Assembly: GCF_001641335.1 (NCBI RefSeq)
Contig: NZ_LVEM01000003.1
Location: 143,443-207,442, forward strand
DNA from: Bradyrhizobium stylosanthis
GTDB lineage: Bacteria; Pseudomonadota; Alphaproteobacteria; Rhizobiales; Xanthobacteraceae
DNA: 64,000 bases
Direction: 5' to 3'
Numbering within the stretch: the stretch's first letter is position 1; the number at the start of each line of letters is the position of its first letter. Positions 7,984 to 15,796 of the stretch are shown here, piece after piece. The position numbers and the translations under genes were made by a program. Under the pieces are notes generated by a model. The model had not been told where the DNA came from and ran no database searches. It worked only from the letters and a program-made list of their open reading frames with translations.

Positions 7984-9267
7984 ATGACGATAAAGTCCCT
8001 TTTGAGCACCGCATCGCTCGCTTTCGTGATCGCCGCATTCTCGGCCGGCGCACAGGCGCAGATCGCGATCGGTCATCTCGCCGATTATTCCGGCGGCACC
8101 TCCGACGTCGGCACCCCCTACGGCCAGGCCGTCGCCGACACCTTTGCGTGGGTCAACAAGAACGGCGGCGTCGGCGGCAAGCAGCTCAACGTCGACACCA
8201 ACGACTACGGCTACCAGGTGCCGCGCGCGATCGCGCTGTACAAGAAGTGGTCGGCGCCGGACGGCAAGGTCGCGGCGATCATGGGCTGGGGCACGGCCGA
8301 TACGGAAGCACTGACCGGCTTCCTCGCCCAGGACAAGATCCCCGATCTCTCCGGCTCCTACGCCGCCGCGCTGACCGATCCCGAAGGCGTCAGCGGCAAG
8401 GCCAAGCCCGCGCCTTACAATTTCTTCTATGGCCCGAGCTATTCGGACTCGCTGCGCGCGATGCTGATCTGGGCGGCCGAGGACTGGAAGGCCAAGGGCA
8501 AGTCCGGCAAGCCGAAATTCGTCCACATGGGCGCGAACCACCCCTATCCGAACGCGCCGAAGGCCGCCGGCGAGGCCATGGCGCAGGAGCTCGGCTTCGA
8601 GGTGTTGCCGCCGCTGGTGTTCGCACTCACGCCGGGTGACTACAGCGCGCAGTGCCTCAGCCTGAAGTCCTCGGGCGCCAACTACGCCTATCTCGGCAAC
8701 ACCGCGGCCTCCAACATCTCGGTGATGAAGGCCTGCAAGACCGCCGGCGTCGAGATCCAGTTCCTCGGCAACGTCTGGGGCATGGACGAGAACGCCGCCA
8801 AGACCGCAGGCGATGCCGCCAACGGCGTGATCTTCCCGCTGCGCACCGCGGTGAGCTGGGGCGGCGATGCGCCCGGCATAAAGACCGTGATGGAGATCTC
8901 CAAGATCTCCGACCCGAGCGGCAAGGTCTATCGCCCCGTGCACTACATCGCGGCAGTCTGCTCGGCGCTGTACATGAAGGAGGCGCTCGACTGGGCCGCC
9001 AAGAACGGCGGCGCCACCGGCGAGAACGTCGCCAAGGGCTTCTACCAGAAGAAGGACTGGGTGCCGGCCGGCATGGAGGGCGTCTGCAATCCCTCGACCT
9101 GGACCGACAAGGACCACCGCGGCACGCTGAAGGTCGATCTCTACCGCACCAAGGTGTCGGGCGCGACCGACGGCGACCTCAACGACCTCATGGCCAAGGG
9201 CACGATCAAGCTCGAGAAGGTCAAGACCGTCGAGCTGCCGCGCAAGGCGGAACTGCTGGGCTGGTAA
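7984..9267 (+). CDS. Periplasmic substrate-binding protein (LivK-type)
   Basis: A 427-residue protein with a clear signal peptide (basic MTIK start, hydrophobic core, probable cleavage after AQA near residue 25). The mature part starts IAIGHLADYSGG, a variant of the usual opening of type I periplasmic binding proteins of the Liv family. A good GAGGAA site (about 7970-7975) precedes ATG 7984. It would capture the substrate in the periplasm for the LivHMGF complex. It is longer than classical LivK (about 370), like members that bind aromatic or other organic acids. The ligand is not determined. Confidence 0.85.
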   Translation: MTIKSLLSTASLAFVIAAFSAGAQAQIAIGHLADYSGGTSDVGTPYGQAVADTFAWVNKNGGVGGKQLNVDTNDYGYQVPRAIALYKKWSAPDGKVAAIMGWGTADTEALTGFLAQDKIPDLSGSYAAALTDPEGVSGKAKPAPYNFFYGPSYSDSLRAMLIWAAEDWKAKGKSGKPKFVHMGANHPYPNAPKAAGEAMAQELGFEVLPPLVFALTPGDYSAQCLSLKSSGANYAYLGNTAASNISVMKACKTAGVEIQFLGNVWGMDENAAKTAGDAANGVIFPLRTAVSWGGDAPGIKTVMEISKISDPSGKVYRPVHYIAAVCSALYMKEALDWAAKNGGATGENVAKGFYQKKDWVPAGMEGVCNPSTWTDKDHRGTLKVDLYRTKVSGATDGDLNDLMAKGTIKLEKVKTVELPRKAELLGW

Positions 9268-9279
9268 CCGCAACTTCAG

Positions 9280-9340
9280 GCGTGATGGCCGGGCAAAAGA
9301 GTGAAGCGCGTCTTCGCACAGATGTCCCGGCCATCCACGC
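9280..9340. repeat. Inverted repeat between binding protein and livF
   Basis: GATGGCCGGG (9284-9293) pairs with CCCGGCCATC (9326-9335), extended by matching GCGT/ACGC flanks. The loop of about 32 bp itself contains a minor palindrome. It follows the binding-protein stop by 12 bp and could attenuate transcription so that the binding protein is made in excess over LivF. It may also be part of a dispersed repeat. Confidence 0.6.
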
Positions 9341-9366
9341 CTGACCGCTCGGCACGAAGAACGTGG

Positions 9367-9389
9367 ATGCCCGGGACGAGCCCGGGCAT
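9367..9389. repeat. Short perfect hairpin (GGATGCCCGGG-type repeat)
   Basis: A 9-bp perfect stem, ATGCCCGGG (9367-9375) and CCCGGGCAT (9381-9389), with loop ACGAG. I recognise the surrounding string as a common dispersed sequence of Bradyrhizobium genomes. It lies 31 bp upstream of the livF start and is read through by the operon. Confidence 0.6.
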
Positions 9390-9419
9390 GACGAAAGCAG
9401 TAGATTGGCGGCATACCCA

Positions 9420-10259
9420 ATGACCGAAATCATCGAAGCATCCCGCTCCGCGCCAAGCGCCGTGCCCGCGCCGCCCCTGCTCGCCGTGCGCAACATCGAG
9501 GTCGTCTATGACGACGTCATCCTTGTGCTGCGCGGCCTCAGCCTCGACGTGCCCAAGGGTGCGATCGTGGCGCTGCTGGGCGCGAACGGCGCCGGCAAGT
9601 CGACGACGCTGAAGGCGATCTCGGGACTTCTGAAGACCGAGGACGGCGAGGTCACGCGCGGCGAGATCCTGTTCGAGGGCGAGCGCATCAACGGCATCGA
9701 TCCCGACAAGATCGTCCGCCGCGGCATCTTCCAGGTCATGGAGGGCCGCCGCATCGTCGCCGACATGACGTCGCTGGAGAACCTCAAGCTCGGCGCCTTC
9801 ACCCGCAGGGACCGCGAGGTCGATGCCGACCTCGACATGGTCTTCAATTATTTCCCGCGCCTGAAGGAGCGCACCGGGCTCGCCGGCTATCTCTCCGGCG
9901 GCGAGCAGCAGATGCTCGCGATCGGCCGCGCGCTGATGGCGCGCCCGAAGATGATCCTGATGGACGAGCCGTCGATGGGCCTGTCGCCGCTGCTGGTGAA
10001 GGAGGTGTTCTCCATCATCCAGAAGATCAACCGCGATCTCGGCGTCACCATCCTGCTGGTCGAGCAGAACGCCCGCGCCGCGTTGTCGGTGGCAAGCCAC
10101 GGCTACATCATGGAGCAGGGCAAGGTCGTGCTCGACGGCACCGCCGACGACTTGCGCGACAATGAGGACGTCAAGGAGTTCTACCTCGGCGGCGCCGGCG
10201 ACCAGCGCAAGAGTTTCAAGAACCTCAAGAGCTTCAAGCGGCGCAAGCGGTGGCTCTGA
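9420..10259 (+). CDS. livF: Branched-chain-type ABC transporter ATPase (LivF-like)
   Basis: The second ATPase of the importer, 279 residues. Walker A is GANGAGKS (about 58-65), the signature is LSGGEQQMLAIGRAL, Walker B is MILMDEPSMGLSP, and the H-loop region reads LLVEQNA, a LivF hallmark. I chose ATG 9420; an in-frame start at 9363 would translate the upstream repeat. The C-terminus has an unusual basic tail (KSFKNLKSFKRRKRW). It is separated from the rest of the operon by a 152-bp repeat-containing gap but is on the same strand and completes the transporter. Confidence 0.88.
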   Translation: MTEIIEASRSAPSAVPAPPLLAVRNIEVVYDDVILVLRGLSLDVPKGAIVALLGANGAGKSTTLKAISGLLKTEDGEVTRGEILFEGERINGIDPDKIVRRGIFQVMEGRRIVADMTSLENLKLGAFTRRDREVDADLDMVFNYFPRLKERTGLAGYLSGGEQQMLAIGRALMARPKMILMDEPSMGLSPLLVKEVFSIIQKINRDLGVTILLVEQNARAALSVASHGYIMEQGKVVLDGTADDLRDNEDVKEFYLGGAGDQRKSFKNLKSFKRRKRWL

Positions 10260-10260
10260 C

Positions 10261-10320
10261 AAAGCGTTTTCGAGCGAAGTGGGAACCGGTTCGCGTGAAG
10301 AAAACGCGTCAAAACAAAAG
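10261..10320. repeat. Interspersed palindromic repeat, copy 2 (truncated)
   Basis: In opposite orientation to 1629-1691, this copy keeps the tail of the element: AGCGTTTTC, GCGAAGTGG, ACCGGTTCGCGT and AGAAAACGCGTCAAA in the same order with 1-3 differences. It lacks the 16-bp GAGCTCTG hairpin of copy 1. It fills the 65-bp convergent gap between livF and the AGE epimerase gene. Confidence 0.75.
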
Positions 10321-10324
10321 AGCC

Positions 10325-11476
10325 TTACTCGAGCACCTGCTCCGCTTCCGTGACTGCGCAGAGAACATGATAGAACGACGACGCAGGAATGGTGTCGACC
10401 AGCGATTTGCCGTCGCGATCGAACTGGTCGTACCAGCCGCCCTTGACGGGATGGCTGAGATAATTCCGTTCGAGGCGCACCAGCGCCGCACGCGCCTTGT
10501 CCGCCGCGCCCGCCTCGCCGGATTCGGCCTGCGCGATCCACGCCTTTGCGATCTCCGTCTGCGGCCACAGCCGGCGCGTGCTGCGCCGAATGTTGCCGCT
10601 CGCATCGCCCTCGTCGATCAGGCAGCCGGTCGCCTCGTCGCAATAGCGCAGCGCGGTCGCCAGCAGTTCGCTGCGCCGCTGCCCGGTCGGGCAGCCCGTG
10701 ATGCGCTCAAAACCCTTCAGCAGCCAGACCCATTCCGCCTGATGGCCCGGCTCGACGCTGACCGGCTCGATCTTCGACCAGTCCTCCTCGAAATACTCGG
10801 ACAGGACGTGCTTCTGCTTGTCGTAGAGATTGGCCAGGAACAGCGCGAAGAACTCGCCGGCGCGGTTCTGGAACGACAGATCGTGGGTCGCGTCGAAGCA
10901 CGCGATCATCGCCTCGAACAGATGCATGTGCGGGTTCTGCCGGCGCGGCAGCGAGACCGGCAGGCCCTCGTGGACGCCGCCATGCGGCGAGCGGAGATGG
11001 CCGTCGAGGAAGCCGAGCAGCGCGTCGATCTCGGCGCGCACCTGCGCGTCCTTGTCGAGCCCGTAGACGGTCGCGAGCGCAAACAGGATGAAGGCGTGGT
11101 CGTAGGCATCGCGCCTTCCGTCCAGCACCGCGCCCTCCGGCGTCAGGCGGTGCACATAGCCGGGCTTGCCGTCCGGCGATTTGGCCTTCGCCAAGAGATG
11201 CTCCAGCCCCTTCAGCGCGATGGCGCGGCCCTCGGGGTACCAGCCCATCTGCGCCGCCTTGGCGTAGCACCAGATCTGGCGCGCCTGCACGAACACGCGC
11301 CGCGGCGCGGCGGCATCCGCCGTGCCGTCGCGGTGCAGCCGGTCGATGAAGCCGCCCGCGGCATCGTCCCAGCCGACGGTCGACCACAGCGGCATCGCGT
11401 CGTCGATCATGCGGCGTTTCAGGCGCGCGACGACGTCGGCCGTCTCCTCCGCCGCCATGACCGGTTCCTCCGCCAT
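10325..11476 (-). CDS. AGE-family sugar epimerase/isomerase
   Basis: A 383-residue member of the N-acylglucosamine 2-epimerase (AGE) family, an (alpha/alpha)6 barrel that interconverts epimers or aldose/ketose forms of a free or phosphorylated sugar. Visible family motifs are PGHQAEWVWLLKGFE (about residue 240) and the C-terminal ASSFYHVLCAVTEAEQ, with the histidine expected in catalysis. I chose ATG 11476 because GGAGAG lies 4 bp upstream; a start at 11536 has no such site. It could be a mannose isomerase, a mannose-6-phosphate isomerase-like enzyme or a 2-epimerase. Its neighbours do not settle this. Confidence 0.8.
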   Translation of the reverse strand: MAEEPVMAAEETADVVARLKRRMIDDAMPLWSTVGWDDAAGGFIDRLHRDGTADAAAPRRVFVQARQIWCYAKAAQMGWYPEGRAIALKGLEHLLAKAKSPDGKPGYVHRLTPEGAVLDGRRDAYDHAFILFALATVYGLDKDAQVRAEIDALLGFLDGHLRSPHGGVHEGLPVSLPRRQNPHMHLFEAMIACFDATHDLSFQNRAGEFFALFLANLYDKQKHVLSEYFEEDWSKIEPVSVEPGHQAEWVWLLKGFERITGCPTGQRRSELLATALRYCDEATGCLIDEGDASGNIRRSTRRLWPQTEIAKAWIAQAESGEAGAADKARAALVRLERNYLSHPVKGGWYDQFDRDGKSLVDTIPASSFYHVLCAVTEAEQVLE

Positions 11477-11562
11477 CTCGCTCTCTCCACGTCCCGACAA
11501 TGGCCGTCTGATACCCATGCCGGCGGCGGCGTGCAACGGATGCCAACCCGGAAAGATCAGCC

Positions 11563-12786
11563 ATGACCGCCCATTACGATGCCCTCGAGACGCGCGAGCA
11601 AGCTGCGCGCGAGGCCGAGCTGTTTTCGCGCCTTCCGGGCGTGCTGCGCAGCGCGATGACGGCGCCGGCCTACGCCGAACGGCTCAAAGGCGTGGATCCG
11701 GCCGCCGTGACGACGCGCGCGGCGCTGGCGCAGCTCCCGGTGCTGCGCAAGTCGGAACTGCCGGCCCTGCACAAGGCTTCCGCGCCGTTCGGCGGCTTCG
11801 TGACGGCGGCCCCGGGCTCGTTCGCGCGCCTTTTCACCTCCCCCGGGCCGATCTTCGAGCCGGAGGGACGCCAGGCTGATCCGTGGCGTGGCGCGCGGGC
11901 GCTGTTCGCGGCCGGGTTCCGCGAGCGCGACATCGTGCTCAACACCTTCAGCTACCATCTCACGCCCGGCGGTTTCATCTTCGACTCCTCGGCGCGCGCG
12001 CTCGGCTGCGCGGTGATCCCCGCAGGTCCCGGGAATGCCGAGCAGCAATTCGAGCTGATCGAAGCCTACCGCCCGGTCGGCTACAGCGGCACGCCGGACT
12101 TTTTGAAGATCCTGCTCGATGGCGCCGCGACCACAGGCCGCGACGTCTCCTCGATCAAGCGCGCGCTGGTCTCGGGCGCAGCCTTCCCGCCCTCGCTCCA
12201 GGCCGAGATCAAGGCGCACGGAATCGACGCCTACCAGGCCTTCGGCACCGCCGATCTCGGCATCATCGCCTTCGAGACCGAGGCCCGTGACGGCATGGTC
12301 GTGAACGAGGACCTGATCATGGAGATCGTCAGGCCCGGCACCGGCGATCCCGTGGCGCCGGGCGATGTCGGCGAGATCGTCGTCACCTCGCTCGATCCGC
12401 ATCATCCCTGGATCCGGCTCGCGCTCGGCGATCTCACCGCCGCCCTGCCCGGCACCAGCCCCTGCGGCCGCACCAACATGCGGATCAAGGGCTGGATGGG
12501 CCGCGCCGACCAGACCACCAAGGTCAAGGGCATGTTCGTCCGTCCCGAGCAGGTCGCCGAGATCGGCAAGCGCCATCCCGCGCTCGGGCGCCTGCGTCTG
12601 GTCGTCACGCGTCAGGGCGAGGCCGACACAATGACGCTGAGGGCGGAAACCGCCACTGCCAGCGAGACGCTGCGCGAGGAGATCGCGGGCACATTGCGGG
12701 CGGTGACGAAGCTCGGCGGCGCGGTCGAGCTGCTCTGCCCCGGCGCACTGCCGAACGACGGCAAGGTGATCGCGGACGAGCGCTAG
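11563..12786 (+). CDS. PaaK-like phenylacetate-CoA ligase family protein
   Basis: A 407-residue adenylate-forming enzyme of the PaaK type. The serine/threonine-rich P-loop is degenerate (LFTSPGPIFEP, about 92-102). YSGTPDFLKIL (about 174-184), FGTADLG (about 227-233) and the hinge GRADQTTKVKGMFVRPEQV (about 310-330) match aryl-CoA ligases, which make CoA thioesters of aromatic acids in the cytoplasm. GGAAAG precedes ATG 11563. It lies near the Liv importer and a second CoA ligase, which supports a role in acid uptake and activation. Its stop overlaps the convergent aminotransferase gene by 4 bp. Confidence 0.8.
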   Translation: MTAHYDALETREQAAREAELFSRLPGVLRSAMTAPAYAERLKGVDPAAVTTRAALAQLPVLRKSELPALHKASAPFGGFVTAAPGSFARLFTSPGPIFEPEGRQADPWRGARALFAAGFRERDIVLNTFSYHLTPGGFIFDSSARALGCAVIPAGPGNAEQQFELIEAYRPVGYSGTPDFLKILLDGAATTGRDVSSIKRALVSGAAFPPSLQAEIKAHGIDAYQAFGTADLGIIAFETEARDGMVVNEDLIMEIVRPGTGDPVAPGDVGEIVVTSLDPHHPWIRLALGDLTAALPGTSPCGRTNMRIKGWMGRADQTTKVKGMFVRPEQVAEIGKRHPALGRLRLVVTRQGEADTMTLRAETATASETLREEIAGTLRAVTKLGGAVELLCPGALPNDGKVIADER

Positions 12787-13880
12787 AACTTCCGGACAAG
12801 GTCGATCACCTCGTCCAGCTGCGGACGCGTGATCTCGGCAAACATCGGCAGCGACAAGATCTGCGTCTGGTCGCGATATGCGTTCGGAAACTGCTCCATG
12901 CGGTAGCCGAGCCGCTGGTAGGCGGCCAGAAACGGCAGCGCAACGGGATAGTTGATCGCGGTCTGCACACCATTGGCCTTGAGATGGGCGGCCAACGCGT
13001 CACGGCGCGGATGGCGGATCGTATAGAGATGGTAGACGTGACTGCGCCGGGGCGCGACCGCGGGCACGATGACGTCCTCGATCTGGCCGAGCCCTGCGTC
13101 GTAGACCTTCGCGGCGGCCTGTCGTGCCTCTGTCCAGGCCGCCAGATGCGGCAGCTTCGCCGACAGGATGGCCGCCTGCAGGCCATCGAGCCGGCTGTTG
13201 ATGCCTTCGATCTGGTGCTGGTGCTTCACGAGCCCGCCATGGCGTGCCAGCATCGTCATGTGCTCGGCGAGTGCGCCGTCATTGGTGACCACCGCGCCGG
13301 CATCGCCCATCGCACCGAGATTCTTGCCCGGATAGAACGAATAGGTCGCGGCCGCGCCGAACGTACCCACCATCTGCCCGTTGTAGCGCGCCAGATGCGC
13401 CTGGGCGCAATCCTCGATCACCCACAATCCATGCTTGGCCGCGATCGCCATGATCGCGTCCATGTCGGCCGGCTGGCCGTAGAGATGAACCGGAATGATG
13501 CCAACCGTGCGCGGGGTGATCGCGGCCTCGATCGCCGCCGGGTCGATCGTGAAGGTCGCGGCCTCGGTGTCGCAAAACACGACCGAAGCCCCGGCATGGG
13601 TGATCATCGCCGCCGTCGAAATCCACGAATGCGCCGTCGTGATCACCTCGTCGCCCGGCTTCACCTTCAGCGCCTTCATGGCCAGATAGAGCGCGTCCGT
13701 CCCGTTGGCACAGGACACGCAATGCTTCACCTCGGCAGCCTCGGCGAATTCCCGTTCGAAGGCATCGACATAGCTGCCGCGAATGAAGGCGCTGTCCGCG
13801 ATCACGCCCGCGATTGCGGCATCGATCTCGCGCTTGATGGTCTGATGCTGCAGATGCAGGTCGGCAAAAGGCACGGCCAT
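12783..13880 (-). CDS. wlbC: Sugar aminotransferase, DegT/DnrJ (WlbC/WbpE-like)
   Basis: A PLP-dependent aminotransferase of 365 residues that converts a 3-keto sugar nucleotide to the 3-amino sugar with glutamate as donor. The PLP lysine lies in SFYPGKNLGAMGDAG (about residues 180-195), and the N-terminal VPFADLHLQH is typical of the WbpE/WlbC branch. GAGGGA precedes ATG 13880. It is third in a minus-strand set with the oxidoreductase and acetyltransferase, the three activities that make a 3-acetamido-3-deoxy sugar in the Bordetella Wlb and Pseudomonas Wbp pathways. It could alternatively serve as GnnB for lipid A diaminoglucose. Confidence 0.8.
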   Translation of the reverse strand: MAVPFADLHLQHQTIKREIDAAIAGVIADSAFIRGSYVDAFEREFAEAAEVKHCVSCANGTDALYLAMKALKVKPGDEVITTAHSWISTAAMITHAGASVVFCDTEAATFTIDPAAIEAAITPRTVGIIPVHLYGQPADMDAIMAIAAKHGLWVIEDCAQAHLARYNGQMVGTFGAAATYSFYPGKNLGAMGDAGAVVTNDGALAEHMTMLARHGGLVKHQHQIEGINSRLDGLQAAILSAKLPHLAAWTEARQAAAKVYDAGLGQIEDVIVPAVAPRRSHVYHLYTIRHPRRDALAAHLKANGVQTAINYPVALPFLAAYQRLGYRMEQFPNAYRDQTQILSLPMFAEITRPQLDEVIDLVRKF

Positions 13881-13905
13881 CGATCGAATTCCCTCAACTA
13901 CCCGT

Positions 13906-14361
13906 CTACAGCCGGCGCGCCGGATTGCCGGCATAGGTGCCTGCCGTCGTGATGTCCTTGGTCACCACGGAGCCCGCGCCGATCACGACGTCGTCGGCGA
14001 TCTTCACCGGCAGGATGGTGGCGTTCGAGCCGATCGACACCCGATTGCCGATCACCGTCTCGCGCCACAGTTCCTTGCGGCCCCGCGCCGGGCCGCCCGT
14101 CGAAAACGTATCGTTGATGAACATCACGCCGTGGCCGATGAAGCAGTCGTCACCGATCGTCACGAGTTCGCAGACGAACGCATGCGACTGCACGCGGGTG
14201 CGCGCGCCGATCACCACGCCCTTCTGGATCTCGGTGAACGGACCGACGAAACAATCGTCGCCGATCGTGCAGCCGTAGAGATTGCAGGGCTCGACGACCT
14301 TGACGCCGGCACCGAACACGACATCGCGAATGGCGGCCTGATGAATCTCCGGCTTGTTCAC
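13906..14361 (-). CDS. wlbB: Hexapeptide-repeat N-acetyltransferase (WlbB/WbpD-like)
   Basis: A 151-residue left-handed beta-helix acetyltransferase that transfers acetyl from acetyl-CoA to the 3-amino group. Hexapeptide turns run through the whole protein (IGDDCF, IGARTR, IGNRVS, IGSNAT, IGAGSV), with the CoA-side C-terminal AGNPARRL. The start overlaps the oxidoreductase stop as GTGA at 14361, so translation is coupled. Its size and order fit WlbB. It is one of two acetyltransferases of this fold in the window. Confidence 0.8.
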   Translation of the reverse strand: MNKPEIHQAAIRDVVFGAGVKVVEPCNLYGCTIGDDCFVGPFTEIQKGVVIGARTRVQSHAFVCELVTIGDDCFIGHGVMFINDTFSTGGPARGRKELWRETVIGNRVSIGSNATILPVKIADDVVIGAGSVVTKDITTAGTYAGNPARRL

Positions 14362-15419
14362 GTGGTGACACCCAGGCGGCTCAGCCGCGGTGTAAAGCGC
14401 AGCGGCACCTCCGCGCCGGTCTCGATCGATTCATAGAGGGCGGAGATCAGCTCCAGGCTCTTGCGGCCCTCGAGGCCGTCGACCAGCGCGGCGCGCTGGT
14501 TCTCCAGGCAGTCGACCACATGGTGATAATAGGCCTGGTGGCCGAAGCCATAGACGTTGGGCGGATTGACCGAGAATTTCTCGATCACGTCCTTGTCGGA
14601 CGGCAACTCGTCGACGAAGCGCCAATGCCGGATCTGATTGACCGCGAAGCCGGAGATTTCCACTGTGCCCTTTTCGCCGAGCACCGAGAGCGATCCCTCG
14701 AGATCGGTCGGCCGCGCCGCCGTGGTGGCCTCGACGATTCCAAGCGCGCCGTTGCGAAACTTCAACGTCGCGACCGCAGTGTCCTCGGTCTCGATCTTCG
14801 CCAGCGCCGTCATCCCTCGCGCATGCACGCTGACGACATCGCCGAAGAACCATTCCAGCATGTCGATGTGATGGCTCGCCTGGTTGGTGAGCACGCCGCC
14901 GTCATAGGCCCAGGTGCCGCGCCAGGAATCCTGGTCGTAATAGGCCTGGTCGCGGCACCAGCGCACACGCACGGTGCCCAGGATCAGCTTGCCGAAACGG
15001 CCGGCGTCGAGCGCCTCGCGCGCCTTGACGACAGGAACATTGAAGCGGTTCTGCTTGACGATGAACATCTTCACGCCCGCCTCGTCGCAGGCACGGATCA
15101 TCTCGTCGGCATCCTGCAGCCGGAGCGCCATCGGCTTCTCGACGACGACATGCTTGCCGGCCTTGGCGCAGGCAATGACGTGCGCCGGATGCAGGCCGCT
15201 CGGCGTCAGCACCGCGACCGCATCGATGTCCTTGCGGGCCAGGAAGTCGTCCATGTCGTAGTGCGCCGGCACGCCGAATTTTCCGGCAATGGCATCGGCG
15301 CGCGCGCGGATGGGATCGCAGACCGCAACGAGGCTCGCACCTTCGATGTGGTTGCCGCCCAACAGGTCGGAGTGGCGTTTGGCAATCCGCCCGCAGCCGA
15401 GCAGCCCAAATCTAATCAT
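14358..15419 (-). CDS. wlbA: Gfo/Idh/MocA sugar-nucleotide oxidoreductase (WlbA/WbpB-like)
   Basis: A 353-residue NAD-dependent dehydrogenase. The Rossmann motif is GLLGCGRIAKRH at residues 5-16, EKPMA lies near 95, and FIVKQNRFNVPVVKA near 117-131 is a signature I associate with WlbA/WbpB. LSVLGEKGTVEISGFAVNQ follows near 245. It would oxidise C3 of a UDP-N-acetyl sugar (UDP-GlcNAcA in the Wlb pathway, UDP-GlcNAc in the GnnA route), and the aminotransferase then adds nitrogen. It is the first gene of the minus-strand trio. The 4-bp overlap downstream shows one operon. The UDP-GlcNAc 6-dehydrogenase and 2-epimerase of the full pathway are not in the window. Confidence 0.8.
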   Translation of the reverse strand: MIRFGLLGCGRIAKRHSDLLGGNHIEGASLVAVCDPIRARADAIAGKFGVPAHYDMDDFLARKDIDAVAVLTPSGLHPAHVIACAKAGKHVVVEKPMALRLQDADEMIRACDEAGVKMFIVKQNRFNVPVVKAREALDAGRFGKLILGTVRVRWCRDQAYYDQDSWRGTWAYDGGVLTNQASHHIDMLEWFFGDVVSVHARGMTALAKIETEDTAVATLKFRNGALGIVEATTAARPTDLEGSLSVLGEKGTVEISGFAVNQIRHWRFVDELPSDKDVIEKFSVNPPNVYGFGHQAYYHHVVDCLENQRAALVDGLEGRKSLELISALYESIETGAEVPLRFTPRLSRLGVTT

Positions 15420-15796
15420 ACAGAGCCTTCATCATACCGGTAAACGCCGGTGGTCGCAGACGGGACCGGCCGAGGCAAGGCCGACCGTCCGAAGTGGCAG
15501 GCTCGTCAAATACAGGCAAAGCCGACGGCAAGGCAAGGCGAGCGGCCAACCGGGTCGATCGGCCCCCGCAGCGCCCGTGGCGCAGCCATCCGGGGCAGGA
15601 TTGCGCGAGCGGACTGCCATGTCCGAGCCGCCCTTGATGAGGCCGGTTCCGGCGCCGACGAGCCGGTTTGCGGCGCCGGGACGCTTGATGCGGGAAACTT
15701 GCATGATCCGCCCCCCTGCCGTATCTAACGACTCGAAAAGGCGGCTCGCGCGGGGTTAAGGGCCTGAAATTCCTTCCCCTTTTTGGATCCATAGCA
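15420..15796. promoter_or_regulatory. Divergent gap between wlb operon and main glycan operon
   Basis: These 377 bp separate two divergent glycan operons and should hold both promoters, but I found no convincing -35/-10 pair. A minus-strand open frame (15432-15704, 90 codons, ATG preceded by AGGGGGGCGG) stops 12 bp before wlbA. Its translation is Arg/Gly/Pro-rich and resembles nothing I know, so I do not call it a gene with confidence. Confidence 0.3.
15432..15704 (-). CDS. Possible small ORF upstream of wlbA, unrecognised
   Basis: A 90-residue frame with a strong purine-rich ribosome site (AGGGGGGCGG, 3 bp before ATG 15704) that ends 12 bp before wlbA. It would therefore be translated on the wlb transcript if real. 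The product is basic, with no domain, signal peptide or membrane segment that I recognise. Codon third positions are not clearly biased. It could be a leader ORF or chance. Confidence 0.2.
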   Translation of the reverse strand: MQVSRIKRPGAANRLVGAGTGLIKGGSDMAVRSRNPAPDGCATGAAGADRPGWPLALPCRRLCLYLTSLPLRTVGLASAGPVCDHRRLPV

